A stretch of DNA of 48,953 bases from an uncultured Clostridia bacterium. Lineage in GTDB: Bacteria; Bacillota; Clostridia; Christensenellales; Aristaeellaceae. The stretch is taken from the NCBI GenBank assembly GCA_947596085.1, contig CANQEW010000017.1, forward strand, positions 1 through 48,953, given 5' to 3'. Position 1 is the stretch's first letter. Each line of letters starts with the position of its first letter. Below the pieces are notes generated by a model. That model ran no database searches and had not been told where the DNA came from. It saw only the letters and a list, made by a program, of their open reading frames with translations. Below are positions 14,671-21,609 of the stretch, one piece after another. The position numbers were made by a program, and so were the translations under genes.

Positions 14671-15441
14671 ATGAACTACGGCGCGCTGACGCGGGGAATC
14701 TTCATCGAGCGGCTGAACCGCTTCGCGGCGCGGGTGTGGGTGGAGGATCCGAACTTCCGGCCTCTTGAACCCCATTCAAGCGCGCTATCAAAGTGCGAGC
14801 GGGGCGGCGAGTTCCTCGTTCACGTGCGCAACACGGGCCGCTGCGGAGAGCTGCTGGTTCCGGGGAGCGCGGTCTGGCTGCTGGAATCCGACGATCCCGC
14901 GCGGCGCACGTCCGGCGATCTGATCGCCGTGGAGCGCGGCGACGGGCGGCTCGTCAATTTGGATTCCCTCGCGCCCAACCGCGCCGCCGCCGAATGGCTG
15001 GCGGCGGGCGGCATGGGGAAGCTGGTGAACCTGCGCGCCGAGGCGCGCGTGGGGGATTCGCGCTTCGACTTTCGCGCGGAGTCTGGAGGGCGGTCGTTCT
15101 TCATCGAGGTGAAGGGCTGCACGCTGGAGGAGGACGGCGCGGCTCGCTTTCCGGACGCGCCCACGCTGCGCGGGCTCAAGCACGTGCGGGAACTGACCGA
15201 ACTGACGCGCGCGGGGAACCGCTGCGCGGTATTGATCGTCATACAGATGAAGGGAGCGCGGGTATTCCGGCCGAACTGGGCTGTACAGCCGGAGTTCGGC
15301 GAAGCGCTGATCGCCGCCCGGGACGCGGGCGTGGAGATCGTCGCCGTGGACTGCCTCGTGCGCCCGGGAGAGGTGAGAATCGACCGGCGGGTGGCCGTGG
15401 ACTTGACGCGGCCGAACATCAAGGAGACCATATCAAAATGA
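14671..15441 (+). CDS. sfsA: SfsA family DNA/RNA nuclease-like protein
   Basis: The 256-residue product matches the SfsA family, originally named sugar fermentation stimulation protein and related to OB-fold plus PD-(D/E)XK-like nucleases. Visible motifs are FLVHVRNTGRCGELL near residue 50-64, VNLDSLAPNRAAAEWL, SRFDFRAESGGRSFFIEVKGCTLEEDGAARFPDAP (the EVK nuclease-type core) and GLKHVRELTEL. The start follows the pheT stop with no spacer, so it is translationally coupled, and its stop overlaps the next start by four bases. The biological role of SfsA in Clostridia is not established. Confidence 0.9.
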   Translation: MNYGALTRGIFIERLNRFAARVWVEDPNFRPLEPHSSALSKCERGGEFLVHVRNTGRCGELLVPGSAVWLLESDDPARRTSGDLIAVERGDGRLVNLDSLAPNRAAAEWLAAGGMGKLVNLRAEARVGDSRFDFRAESGGRSFFIEVKGCTLEEDGAARFPDAPTLRGLKHVRELTELTRAGNRCAVLIVIQMKGARVFRPNWAVQPEFGEALIAARDAGVEIVAVDCLVRPGEVRIDRRVAVDLTRPNIKETISK

Positions 15442-16841
15442 AAACGAACATCATCATTGTCGGCGCGGGTCCGTCGGGCATATTTACCGCGCTGGAATAC
15501 CTGCGCAGGGGCGGTGGGGGACACATCGTGCTGGTCGAGAAGGGTCAGCCCGTGGAGAAGCGCGTCTGCCCCAAGGCGAAGACCCAGAAGTGCGTCAACT
15601 GCAAGCCCTACTGCCACATCACCACCGGCTTTTCCGGCGCGGGCGCGTTCTCGGACGGCAAGCTGAGCCTGAGCCACGAGGTGGGCGGCGACTTCCCGAC
15701 GCTCGTGGGCGAGGACTTCGCGCAGGAGCTGATCGACTACGCCGACAAGATCTATCTCGAATTCGGCGCGGACACCAAGGTGGAGGGCGTGGCCGATCCC
15801 GACGCGGTGAAGGACATTCGCCGCCGGGCGATCCGGGCGGGCCTCAAGCTCGTGGACTGCCCGATCCGCCACCTGGGCACCGAGAAGGCGCAGAAGCTCT
15901 ACTTCGACATTGAGCAACACCTGCTCTCCGCGGATGTGGAGATGCTCTTCGGCTGGGAGTGCGAAGATTTGATCCTTTCCGGGGAAACCTGCCTGGGCGT
16001 GCGCGTGCGCAAGGGGGAGGAGACCCGGGAGATCGAGGCGGAGCACACCGTCATTGCCACCGGAAGGCGCGGCGCGGACTGGCTCGAGGGGCTGTGCGCC
16101 GAGCACGGCATTGCCCACCAGCCCGGCACGGTGGACATCGGCGTGCGCGTGGAGTGCCGCAACGAGATCATGGAGAAGGTCAACGAGGTGCTCTACGAGT
16201 CGAAGCTGATCGGTTATCCCGCGCCCTTCAGGAACAAGGTGCGCACCTTCTGCCAGAATCCCGGCGGCTTCGTGAGCCAGGAGAACTACGACAACAACCT
16301 GGCCGTCGTCAACGGCCACTCCTACAAGGAGCTGAAGTCGAACAACACGAACCTCGCCATCCTGTGCTCGCACAACTTTTCCGTGCCCTTCAACCAGCCG
16401 ATCGCCTACGCTCAGAAGGTGGGCGAGCTGACGAACATGCTGGCCAACGGTCACATTCTGGTGCAGCGCTTCGGCGACATTCTGGACGGCAAGCGCACCT
16501 GGGCGAAGGAGCTGGCGCAGTCGAACGTGCGGCCCACGCTGCCGGACGCGGTGGCGGGCGACATCACCGCCGCAATGCCCTACCGTGCGATGACCAACAT
16601 CATCAACTTCATCCAAGCCATGGACGAGGTGGTGCCGGGCTTCGCCAGCCACGAGACGCTGCTCTACTCGCCGGAGCTCAAATTCTATTCCAACCGCATC
16701 AGGATGGACGAGAATCTGAACACCAGCGTGCGGAACCTGCACTGCCTGGGCGACTCCTCGGGCTGGACGCGCGGGCTGATGATGTCGAGCTGCATGGGCG
16801 TATTGATGGGAAGGAAGCTTGCGGAGGCGGAAAAAAATTGA
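15438..16841 (+). CDS. FAD-dependent oxidoreductase with N-terminal cysteine cluster
   Basis: The 467-residue protein begins MKTNIIIVGAGPSGIFTALEY, a Rossmann FAD-binding fold (GAGPSG at 9-14). Residues about 44-60 contain CPKAKTQKCVNCKPYC, four cysteines close to the dinucleotide-binding fold, followed by TTGFSGAGAFSDGKLSL. The C-terminal part repeats a flavin-type ending, CLGDSSGWTRGLMMSSCMGVLMG. This family is widespread in Firmicutes and commonly annotated as NAD(P)/FAD-dependent oxidoreductase; its substrate is unknown. The start overlaps the sfsA stop by four bases (ATGA). It ends before the SDR gene, which has its own promoter. Confidence 0.85.
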   Translation: MKTNIIIVGAGPSGIFTALEYLRRGGGGHIVLVEKGQPVEKRVCPKAKTQKCVNCKPYCHITTGFSGAGAFSDGKLSLSHEVGGDFPTLVGEDFAQELIDYADKIYLEFGADTKVEGVADPDAVKDIRRRAIRAGLKLVDCPIRHLGTEKAQKLYFDIEQHLLSADVEMLFGWECEDLILSGETCLGVRVRKGEETREIEAEHTVIATGRRGADWLEGLCAEHGIAHQPGTVDIGVRVECRNEIMEKVNEVLYESKLIGYPAPFRNKVRTFCQNPGGFVSQENYDNNLAVVNGHSYKELKSNNTNLAILCSHNFSVPFNQPIAYAQKVGELTNMLANGHILVQRFGDILDGKRTWAKELAQSNVRPTLPDAVAGDITAAMPYRAMTNIINFIQAMDEVVPGFASHETLLYSPELKFYSNRIRMDENLNTSVRNLHCLGDSSGWTRGLMMSSCMGVLMGRKLAEAEKN

Positions 16842-16860
16842 AGAAATGGCGCCAAAGGGG

Positions 16861-16889
16861 TGGAAACTTCCGCTCCTTCGCGCTATAAT
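16861..16889 (+). promoter_or_regulatory. Promoter of the SDR dehydrogenase gene
   Basis: TGGAAA (16861-16866, 4 of 6 matches), 17-base spacer and a perfect TATAAT (16884-16889), 20 bases after the preceding gene. Supports a separate transcript for the SDR gene. Confidence 0.6.
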
Positions 16890-16930
16890 AAGCTTACAAA
16901 CGGATATTTCGGAAAGGGATGTGTGTTCAT

Positions 16931-17806
16931 ATGATTGATATGTCCAAGTGGCAGCAGATCGCCAGGGAAAAGATTCACGTCCGCCCGGCCACGAAGGGCC
17001 GCCTGAGCGGCAAGATCGCCATCGTCACCGGCGCGGCGCAGGGCTTCGGCAAGGGCATCGCTGAGGAATTGCACGCCGAGGGCGCGGTGGTCGGCATCGC
17101 CGACATGAACCTGCCGGGCGCGCAGGCCGTGGCCGAGGAGCTGGGCGAGCACGCCTTTGCCATCGAGGTCAATGTGACCAGCGAGGAGTCCGTCGCCAGG
17201 ATGGTGCAGGACACCGTCGAGAAGTGGGGCGGCCTGGACCTTCTGGTCAGCAACGCGGGCGTCGCCAGGGCGGGCAACCTGATGGAGCTGGAGGAGAAGA
17301 CATTCAACTTCGTGACCTCCATCAATTATACCGGCTATTTCCTCTGCGCCAAGTACGCGGCCGCCATCATGGAGGCCGAGCACGAGGCCGACCCGGAGGC
17401 GTTCTTCGACATCGTGGAGATCAATTCGAAGTCCGGTCTCGAGGGCAGCAAGAACAACTACGCCTACGCCGGCTCCAAATTCGGCGGAATCGGACTGACC
17501 CAGTCCTTCGCATTGGAGCTGTGCCCCTACAACATCAAGGTCAACGCCATCTGCCCGGGCAACTATCTGGACGGCCCGCTGTGGTCCGACCCGGAGCGCG
17601 GCCTGTTCGTGCAGTATCTGCACGCGGGCAAGGTGCCGGGCGCCAAGACGGTCGAGGACGTGCGCAAGTATTACATGGCGAAGGTGCCGATGAATCGCGG
17701 CTGCTTCCCCAAGGACGTGGCGCGCGCCATCTTCTACTGCGTCGAGCAGCAGTACGAGACCGGCCAGGCCATCCCGGTGACCGGCGGCCAGGTCATGCTG
17801 AAGTGA
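16931..17806 (+). CDS. Short-chain dehydrogenase, sorbitol-6-phosphate dehydrogenase-like
   Basis: The 291-residue enzyme (from ATG 16931; the ATG at 16919 is too close to GGAAAGGG at 16910-16917) has a classical SDR fold. Motifs are TGAAQGFG (33-40), NAG (108-110), the catalytic Ser region EINSKSG (163-169) and Y179-AGS-K183. It ends GQAIPVTGGQVMLK. The 15-20 residues before the Rossmann fold and the NYLDGPLWSDPERGLFVQY region match polyol-phosphate dehydrogenases of the SrlD type, so a sugar-alcohol or related sugar substrate is plausible. No PTS or kinase gene is nearby, so the substrate stays open. It has its own promoter and terminator. Confidence 0.85.
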   Translation: MIDMSKWQQIAREKIHVRPATKGRLSGKIAIVTGAAQGFGKGIAEELHAEGAVVGIADMNLPGAQAVAEELGEHAFAIEVNVTSEESVARMVQDTVEKWGGLDLLVSNAGVARAGNLMELEEKTFNFVTSINYTGYFLCAKYAAAIMEAEHEADPEAFFDIVEINSKSGLEGSKNNYAYAGSKFGGIGLTQSFALELCPYNIKVNAICPGNYLDGPLWSDPERGLFVQYLHAGKVPGAKTVEDVRKYYMAKVPMNRGCFPKDVARAIFYCVEQQYETGQAIPVTGGQVMLK

Positions 17807-17831
17807 GCGCGCCCGCGCGCCGGGCGCATGA

Positions 17832-17867
17832 ACGGAGCCACCCGCCGAACGCGGCGGGCGGCTCCGT
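17832..17867 (+). terminator. Strong hairpin after the SDR gene
   Basis: ACGGAGCC (17832-17839) pairs with GGCTCCGT (17860-17867) and CCCGCCG (17841-17847) with CGGCGGG (17852-17858), leaving one mismatch and a 4-base loop. Only a short T-rich tract follows (AATTTATC), so it may act with the next hairpin. Confidence 0.65.
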
Positions 17868-17875
17868 AATTTATC

Positions 17876-17903
17876 AAAAAGGTCTCGCGAAGCGGCCTTT
17901 TTT
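17876..17903. terminator. Bidirectional terminator between convergent genes
   Basis: AAAAAGGTC (17876-17884) pairs with GGCCTTTTT (17894-17902, one G-U pair). A-tract and T-tract on opposite sides give a terminator usable on both strands, between the plus-strand SDR and the minus-strand regulator gene. Confidence 0.75.
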
Positions 17904-17939
17904 GGATGGATCGCGCACCCGTGTTATGCTATCGCTACC

Positions 17940-18596
17940 CTAGATGAGCTTAAATATGCTCCTGTGATAGTCCAGCAAGCCCTCTGCCTTGAGCTTGCTC
18001 AACTCGGCGGAAAGGGCGCTGCGGTCCACGGAGAGATAGTCCGCCAACTGCTGGCGGTTGAAGGGAATCTCGAAGATCGGGGTTCCCTTTCTTTGCGCTT
18101 CGGCGGAGAGGTAGGAGAGCAGCTTCTGGCGGATGGAGCGCTGGCTCAGGTGGGTGAGCTTTTCGTTGAGGCGCTGGTTCCGCGCGGAGAGCGCCGAGAG
18201 CAGGTTTTCGACGATCTTCCGGTGATGTGGGCAGGCGCTGGGACAGGTCGCGAGCACGCGGTGCAGATCCAGAAATGTGACGGTGGTCGGCGCGTCCGCG
18301 ACGGCGCTCACGTTCATCGCAGCGTCCGGTCGCGCGGCGAAGCTTTCCGCGAACAGCTCGCCCGGTCCGAGCGCGGCGAGAATGTTGCGGTTGCCCCAGT
18401 AGTCGTCCTGCGCGATCAGCACGCTTCCCTTGAGAACGACGCCGAAGCTCTGCGTGCGTGTACCCGCGGCGAGTATGACGCTGCCGCTCTCATACTCGGC
18501 CGTGCATGGAAGGAGACAGCCCATCATCTCTCGCAGTTCCGCCGCGCCCACGCCCGCAAACAATTCGGATTCCTGCAATTGGGTCCAATACTCCAT
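17940..18596 (-). CDS. Crp/Fnr-family transcriptional regulator, HcpR-like
   Basis: The 218-residue protein has an N-terminal cyclic-nucleotide-binding-type barrel (about 10-120, with GSVILAAG, GVVLKGSVL and GPGELFAESFA) and a C-terminal winged helix (HTH about 179-205, FNRQQLADYLSVDRSALSAEL). The effector pocket lacks a clear cAMP-contact Arg-Ser pair, and C118/C122 lie just after the barrel. It is divergent from two Fe-S/Cys-rich genes, a layout seen for Clostridial Crp/Fnr regulators of nitrosative or redox stress (HcpR group). The effector is not known from sequence; the HcpR label is inference from context. Confidence 0.82.
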   Translation of the reverse strand: MEYWTQLQESELFAGVGAAELREMMGCLLPCTAEYESGSVILAAGTRTQSFGVVLKGSVLIAQDDYWGNRNILAALGPGELFAESFAARPDAAMNVSAVADAPTTVTFLDLHRVLATCPSACPHHRKIVENLLSALSARNQRLNEKLTHLSQRSIRQKLLSYLSAEAQRKGTPIFEIPFNRQQLADYLSVDRSALSAELSKLKAEGLLDYHRSIFKLI

Positions 18597-18611
18597 CGCG
18601 CATCCTCCGTT

Positions 18612-18627
18612 CGTTGGAAAAACAACG
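18612..18627. promoter_or_regulatory. Candidate operator for the Crp/Fnr regulator
   Basis: CGTTG (18612-18616), six bases, CAACG (18623-18627): a perfect 5-6-5 inverted repeat with the geometry of Crp sites. It sits between the two divergent genes, just upstream of the regulator's ribosome site and near the -35 position of the plus-strand promoter, where binding could repress or activate. Confidence 0.5.
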
Positions 18628-18641
18628 TACTTTTTGCTGTC

Positions 18642-18654
18642 ATTATAGTATAAT
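18642..18654. promoter_or_regulatory. Divergent back-to-back -10 boxes
   Basis: TATAAT occurs on the plus strand at 18649-18654 and on the minus strand at 18647-18642, one base apart. The minus-strand -35 may be TTGCTT (18670-18665, 17-base spacer); the plus-strand -35 is poorly matched near 18626-18632, which suits an activated promoter. Confidence 0.6.
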
Positions 18655-18682
18655 CAATGCAGAAAAGCAAGGGGGCGAGCGT

Positions 18683-18958
18683 ATGGCCGAGATTTTCAGC
18701 GGTTGCCCGGGCGCCGCGCGCTTGAAGGTGCCCACAATTAAAGAAAAGATCTGTCCGGTGTGCGGTTCGGTGATCGAACTGTTTTCCACGGACGTGAGCG
18801 TTGCCTGCGACAAGTGCGGCTTTGTGGCCTACAATGATCTGCAGAGCTGCATTCAGTGGTGCGAGCACGCGGAGGAGTGCATTGGCACGGAGCTGTACAA
18901 CAAGCTGGTGAAGAACCGGAAGAAGAGGGAGGAGAAGCATGAAACGGAGAATCATTGA
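18683..18958 (+). CDS. Small cysteine-rich protein, probable metal or Fe-S binder
   Basis: The 91-residue product has eight cysteines: C8, C24-x2-C27, C42-x2-C45, C56, C60 and C66. The two CxxC pairs (CPVCG and CDKCG) look like a zinc ribbon, and C56/C60/C66 form another cluster (SCIQWCEHAEEC). Related small proteins in Clostridia are variously named phosphohydrolase or hypothetical without biochemical basis. GGGGGCGAG before ATG 18683 fixes the start. The gene overlaps the following ferredoxin gene by 20 bases and is divergent from the Crp/Fnr regulator, suggesting one redox-stress unit. Confidence 0.8.
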   Translation: MAEIFSGCPGAARLKVPTIKEKICPVCGSVIELFSTDVSVACDKCGFVAYNDLQSCIQWCEHAEECIGTELYNKLVKNRKKREEKHETENH

Positions 18959-19652
18959 GATCGACGAGGTGCGCTGCGACGGCTGCGGCCTCTGCGCGAA
19001 CGCCTGCCACGAGGGCGCGATCGGCATCGTGGACGGCAAGGCGAAGCTCTTGCGCGACGACTACTGCGACGGCATGGGCGACTGCCTGCCCGCCTGCCCT
19101 CGGGACGCGATTCGCTTCGTCGAGCGCGAGGCTGCGGCATACGATGAGGCCGCCGTGACGGCGTACAGGGCCGCGAAGGCGGGGGAGAAGCCGCTGCCCT
19201 GCGGCTGCCCCGGGACGGCTTCGCGAACGATTGAGCACAACGAGGGCGAATCCTGCGCGTGTGCGGGGGAAGCTCCCAGCCGCCTGACCAACTTCCCGGT
19301 GCAGATCCAGCTTGCGCCGGTGCGCGCGCCATACTTCGACAGCGCGGATCTGCTCATCGCGGCGGACTGCACGGCTTACGCCTGCGGCGCGTTTCACGAG
19401 AGGTTCATCAAGGGCCGCGCGACGGTGATCGGCTGCCCGAAGCTGGACGGCGTGAACTACGCGGAGAAGCTGGCGGCGATCCTTGCGTCCAACGACATCC
19501 GCAGCGTGACGCTCACGCGCATACTTGTGCCCTGCTGCGGCGGCCTGGAGCGCATGGCGAAGGAGGCGCTTCGAAATTGCGGAAAGAACATTCCCCTGGA
19601 AGTTGTGACCATCGGCATGGATGGGGGGATTGTGCGAACGGAACGGGGATAG
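18939..19652 (+). CDS. Ferredoxin-type 4Fe-4S protein with extended C-terminal domain
   Basis: The 237-residue protein starts with an 8Fe-like ferredoxin module. Cluster I ligands are C13, C16, C19, C23 (CDGCGLCANAC); the second set C43, C49, C53 (CDGMGDCLPACP) has a C-x5-C-x3-C spacing. A Cys-rich linker (about 86-120) follows, then a domain of about 110 residues with ADCTAYACGAF, VIGCPKLDGVNY and VPCCGGLERM, which suggests a further metal site. Such proteins are found with HcpR-type regulators. It probably passes electrons to a nitrosative-stress or redox enzyme that is not encoded in this window. The start lies inside the preceding gene and translational coupling is likely. Confidence 0.82.
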   Translation: MKRRIIEIDEVRCDGCGLCANACHEGAIGIVDGKAKLLRDDYCDGMGDCLPACPRDAIRFVEREAAAYDEAAVTAYRAAKAGEKPLPCGCPGTASRTIEHNEGESCACAGEAPSRLTNFPVQIQLAPVRAPYFDSADLLIAADCTAYACGAFHERFIKGRATVIGCPKLDGVNYAEKLAAILASNDIRSVTLTRILVPCCGGLERMAKEALRNCGKNIPLEVVTIGMDGGIVRTERG

Positions 19653-19815
19653 GGAGCGAATGTTGGTGAGATCGTGGACGCGATGGGAGAGCAGGATTCG
19701 CTCTGCGTCAGTGCGGACATTATGAGGAGAGATGTGCCGCGTTAAAGAGCGGGCAAGAAATGCTGCGACGATGGATGGACGGCCATGAGAAGGCGACTGA
19801 GAGTTTGTGCGGCTG

Positions 19816-19850
19816 TTTGGGTTGGGAAAGCATTGCTTTCCCAACCCAAA
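19816..19850. repeat. Perfect inverted repeat, 17-base arms, apex GCATTGC
   Basis: TTTGGGTTGGGAAAGCA (19816-19832), one central T, and the exact reverse complement (19834-19850). The arms begin with TTT and end with AAA, so the element reads as a hairpin on both strands. Confidence 0.8.
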
Positions 19851-19857
19851 AGCGCCG

Positions 19858-19926
19858 CGGCGGCCCGCATTTTTTGGATGGCGAGTTATCTATGAAAGCG
19901 ATAGTGATTATGAAAGCGGGCCGCCG
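19858..19926. repeat. Perfect inverted repeat, 11-base arms around 47 bases
   Basis: CGGCGGCCCGC (19858-19868) and GCGGGCCGCCG (19916-19926) are exact reverse complements. The enclosed 47 bases are AT-rich and contain ATCTATGAAAGCGATAG. Confidence 0.65.
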
Positions 19927-19959
19927 GGGAGGAGTTACGCTGGGCTCTGCCCAGGCCCG

Positions 19960-19982
19960 CTCAAGGGGCATTGCCCCTTGAG
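19960..19982. repeat. Perfect inverted repeat, 11-base arms, apex GCATTGC
   Basis: CTCAAGGGGCA (19960-19970), central T, TGCCCCTTGAG (19972-19982). Same apex and one-base centre as the 19816-19850 element. Confidence 0.75.
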
Positions 19983-20034
19983 AATCCCGCTCTGCTGCCG
20001 CGTTGAGGATCGTGGCGGAGGGAAAACAGACGCA

Positions 20035-20069
20035 AAAATCTGGCGCTCAAATCTATGGCGCCAGATTTT
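20035..20069. repeat. Perfect inverted repeat, 12-base arms
   Basis: AAAATCTGGCGC (20035-20046) and GCGCCAGATTTT (20058-20069), loop containing ATCTATG. The T-run at the 3' end makes it a possible plus-strand terminator, and the A-run at the 5' end a possible minus-strand one. Confidence 0.75.
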
Positions 20070-20110
20070 GGTGCTCTGGACAGAGCTTTCTGTCGAACCG
20101 CGATGCAAGA

Positions 20111-20143
20111 ACTCCCGCCCCTCGGATCTATGGGGGCGGGAGT
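20111..20143. repeat. Perfect inverted repeat, 11-base arms, next to nfnB
   Basis: ACTCCCGCCCC (20111-20121) and GGGGCGGGAGT (20133-20143) around a loop with GGATCTATG. It lies 44 bases after the nfnB stop on the minus strand and may help to end that transcript. Confidence 0.75.
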
Positions 20144-20186
20144 CCGTGGCTTCAGCGCGGCAGCAGGTGGCCGCCGGCCCTGCCGG

Positions 20187-21608
20187 CTATTTGTTCTTGA
20201 TGTACTCGTCGATGGCGGCCGCGGCGTTCTTGCCCGCGCCCATCGCCAGGATGACGGTGGCCGCGCCGGTCACGGCGTCGCCGCCGGCGTACACGCCCTC
20301 GCGGCTGGTCAGGCCGTCCTCGCCCTGGGTGATGATGCAGCCGTGCTTGTTGGCTTCCAGGCCCGGGGTGGTGGAGCGGATCAGCGGGTTCGGGCTGGTG
20401 CCCAGCGCCATGATCATCGTGTCGATGTCCAGCGTGAACTCGCTGCCCTCCTTGACGATCGGGCGGCGGCGGCCGGAGGCGTCCGGCTCACCCAGCTCCA
20501 TCTCGACGCAGGTCATGCCGCAGACCTCGCCGTTGCGGGGATCGCGCGGATCGTCGGGATTGTTGAAGCCCAGCACCTCAACGGGGTTGGTCAGGGTCTT
20601 GAAGATGATGCCCTCCTCCTGGGCGTGCTCGACCTCCTCGCGACGGGCGGGCAGCTCGGCCATGCCGCGGCGATAGACGATGTAGACCTCGTCCGCGCCC
20701 AGGCGCTTTGCGCACCTGGCGGCATCCATGGCCACGTTGCCGCCTCCGACCACGGCCACCTTCTTGCCGTGGCGGATCGGGGTCTTGCTCTCGGGCAGGT
20801 AGGCCTTCATCAGATTGATGCGGGTCAGGAACTCGTTGGCGGAGTATACGCCCTTCAGGCTCTCGCCGGGGATGCCCATGAAGCGGGGCAGGCCCGCGCC
20901 GGAGCCGATGAACACGGCCTCGTTGCCCATCTCGAACAGCTCGTCGATGGTGAGCACCTTGCCGATGACCATGTCGGTTTCGATGTCCACGCCCAGGTCC
21001 TTGAGGTTCTCCACTTCCTTGTTCACGATCGCCTTGGGCAGACGGAACTCGGGAATGCCGTAGGAGAGCACGCCGCCGGCCACGTGCAGCGCCTCGTAGA
21101 TGGTGACCTTATAGCCCAGCTTGGCCAGGTCGCCCGCGCAGGTCAGGCCCGCCGGGCCCGCGCCGATCACGGCGACCTTGTGGCCGTTGGAGGCGGGCGG
21201 GGTCATCTTTTCGGTCGAGTGCTCGCGATGCCAGTCGGCCACGAAGCGCTCCAGGCGGCCGATGCCCACCGGCTCGCCCTTGATGCCGCGCACGCACTTG
21301 GATTCGCACTGGGTCTCCTGCGGGCAGACGCGGCCGCACACCGCGGGCAGCGTGGACTGCTTGTTCAGGATCTTGAATGCGCCCTCGATGTCCTCGTTGG
21401 CGACGCGCTCGATGAAGGCGGGAATGTCGATGCGCACCGGGCAGGCCGACACGCAGGGATGGTTCTTGCAGTTGAGGCAGCGCCTGGCCTCGTTGATCGC
21501 CATCTCGTAGGTGTAGCCGGTGGCGACCTCCTCAAACACTTTGTTGCGATAGTCCGGCGCCAGCGAGGGCATCGGGCACTTGGTGGGGCTCATATTTCGA
21601 TCCGCCAT
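20187..21608 (-). CDS. nfnB: NfnB, large subunit of electron-bifurcating ferredoxin:NADP+ oxidoreductase (GltD-like)
   Basis: The 473-residue flavoprotein resembles the glutamate synthase small subunit, but stands next to the NfnA-type gene. Together they form NADH-dependent reduced ferredoxin:NADP+ oxidoreductase, which makes NADPH from NADH plus reduced ferredoxin. Two N-terminal 4Fe-4S clusters are bound by C44, C47, C52, C56 and by C91, C95, C101, C105. FAD binding is at GAGPAG (149-154) and NADPH binding at VVGGGNVAMDAAR (about 286). No glutamate synthase large subunit is nearby, which favours NfnB over GltD. The start is one base after the nfnA stop, so expression is coupled. Confidence 0.9.
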   Translation of the reverse strand: MADRNMSPTKCPMPSLAPDYRNKVFEEVATGYTYEMAINEARRCLNCKNHPCVSACPVRIDIPAFIERVANEDIEGAFKILNKQSTLPAVCGRVCPQETQCESKCVRGIKGEPVGIGRLERFVADWHREHSTEKMTPPASNGHKVAVIGAGPAGLTCAGDLAKLGYKVTIYEALHVAGGVLSYGIPEFRLPKAIVNKEVENLKDLGVDIETDMVIGKVLTIDELFEMGNEAVFIGSGAGLPRFMGIPGESLKGVYSANEFLTRINLMKAYLPESKTPIRHGKKVAVVGGGNVAMDAARCAKRLGADEVYIVYRRGMAELPARREEVEHAQEEGIIFKTLTNPVEVLGFNNPDDPRDPRNGEVCGMTCVEMELGEPDASGRRRPIVKEGSEFTLDIDTMIMALGTSPNPLIRSTTPGLEANKHGCIITQGEDGLTSREGVYAGGDAVTGAATVILAMGAGKNAAAAIDEYIKNK

Positions 21609-21609
21609 T

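Larger units (their letters stand above)
19653..20186. other. 534-base gap with five perfect inverted repeats, no gene
   Basis: No credible gene lies between the ferredoxin gene and the convergent nfnB gene. The region carries five inverted repeats with arms of 11-17 bases (listed separately). Two share the apex GCATTGC and two share the loop text ATCTATGG; a further ATCTATG is at about 19888. This looks like accumulated mobile or dispersed hairpin elements rather than one simple terminator. Confidence 0.7.

Noticed and set aside
12220-14775. An 851-codon minus-strand open frame opposite pheT
   Set aside because: It is the mirror of a GC-rich real gene; its composition is extremely His/Val/Arg-rich, it has no domain pattern, and pheT on the other strand is unmistakable.
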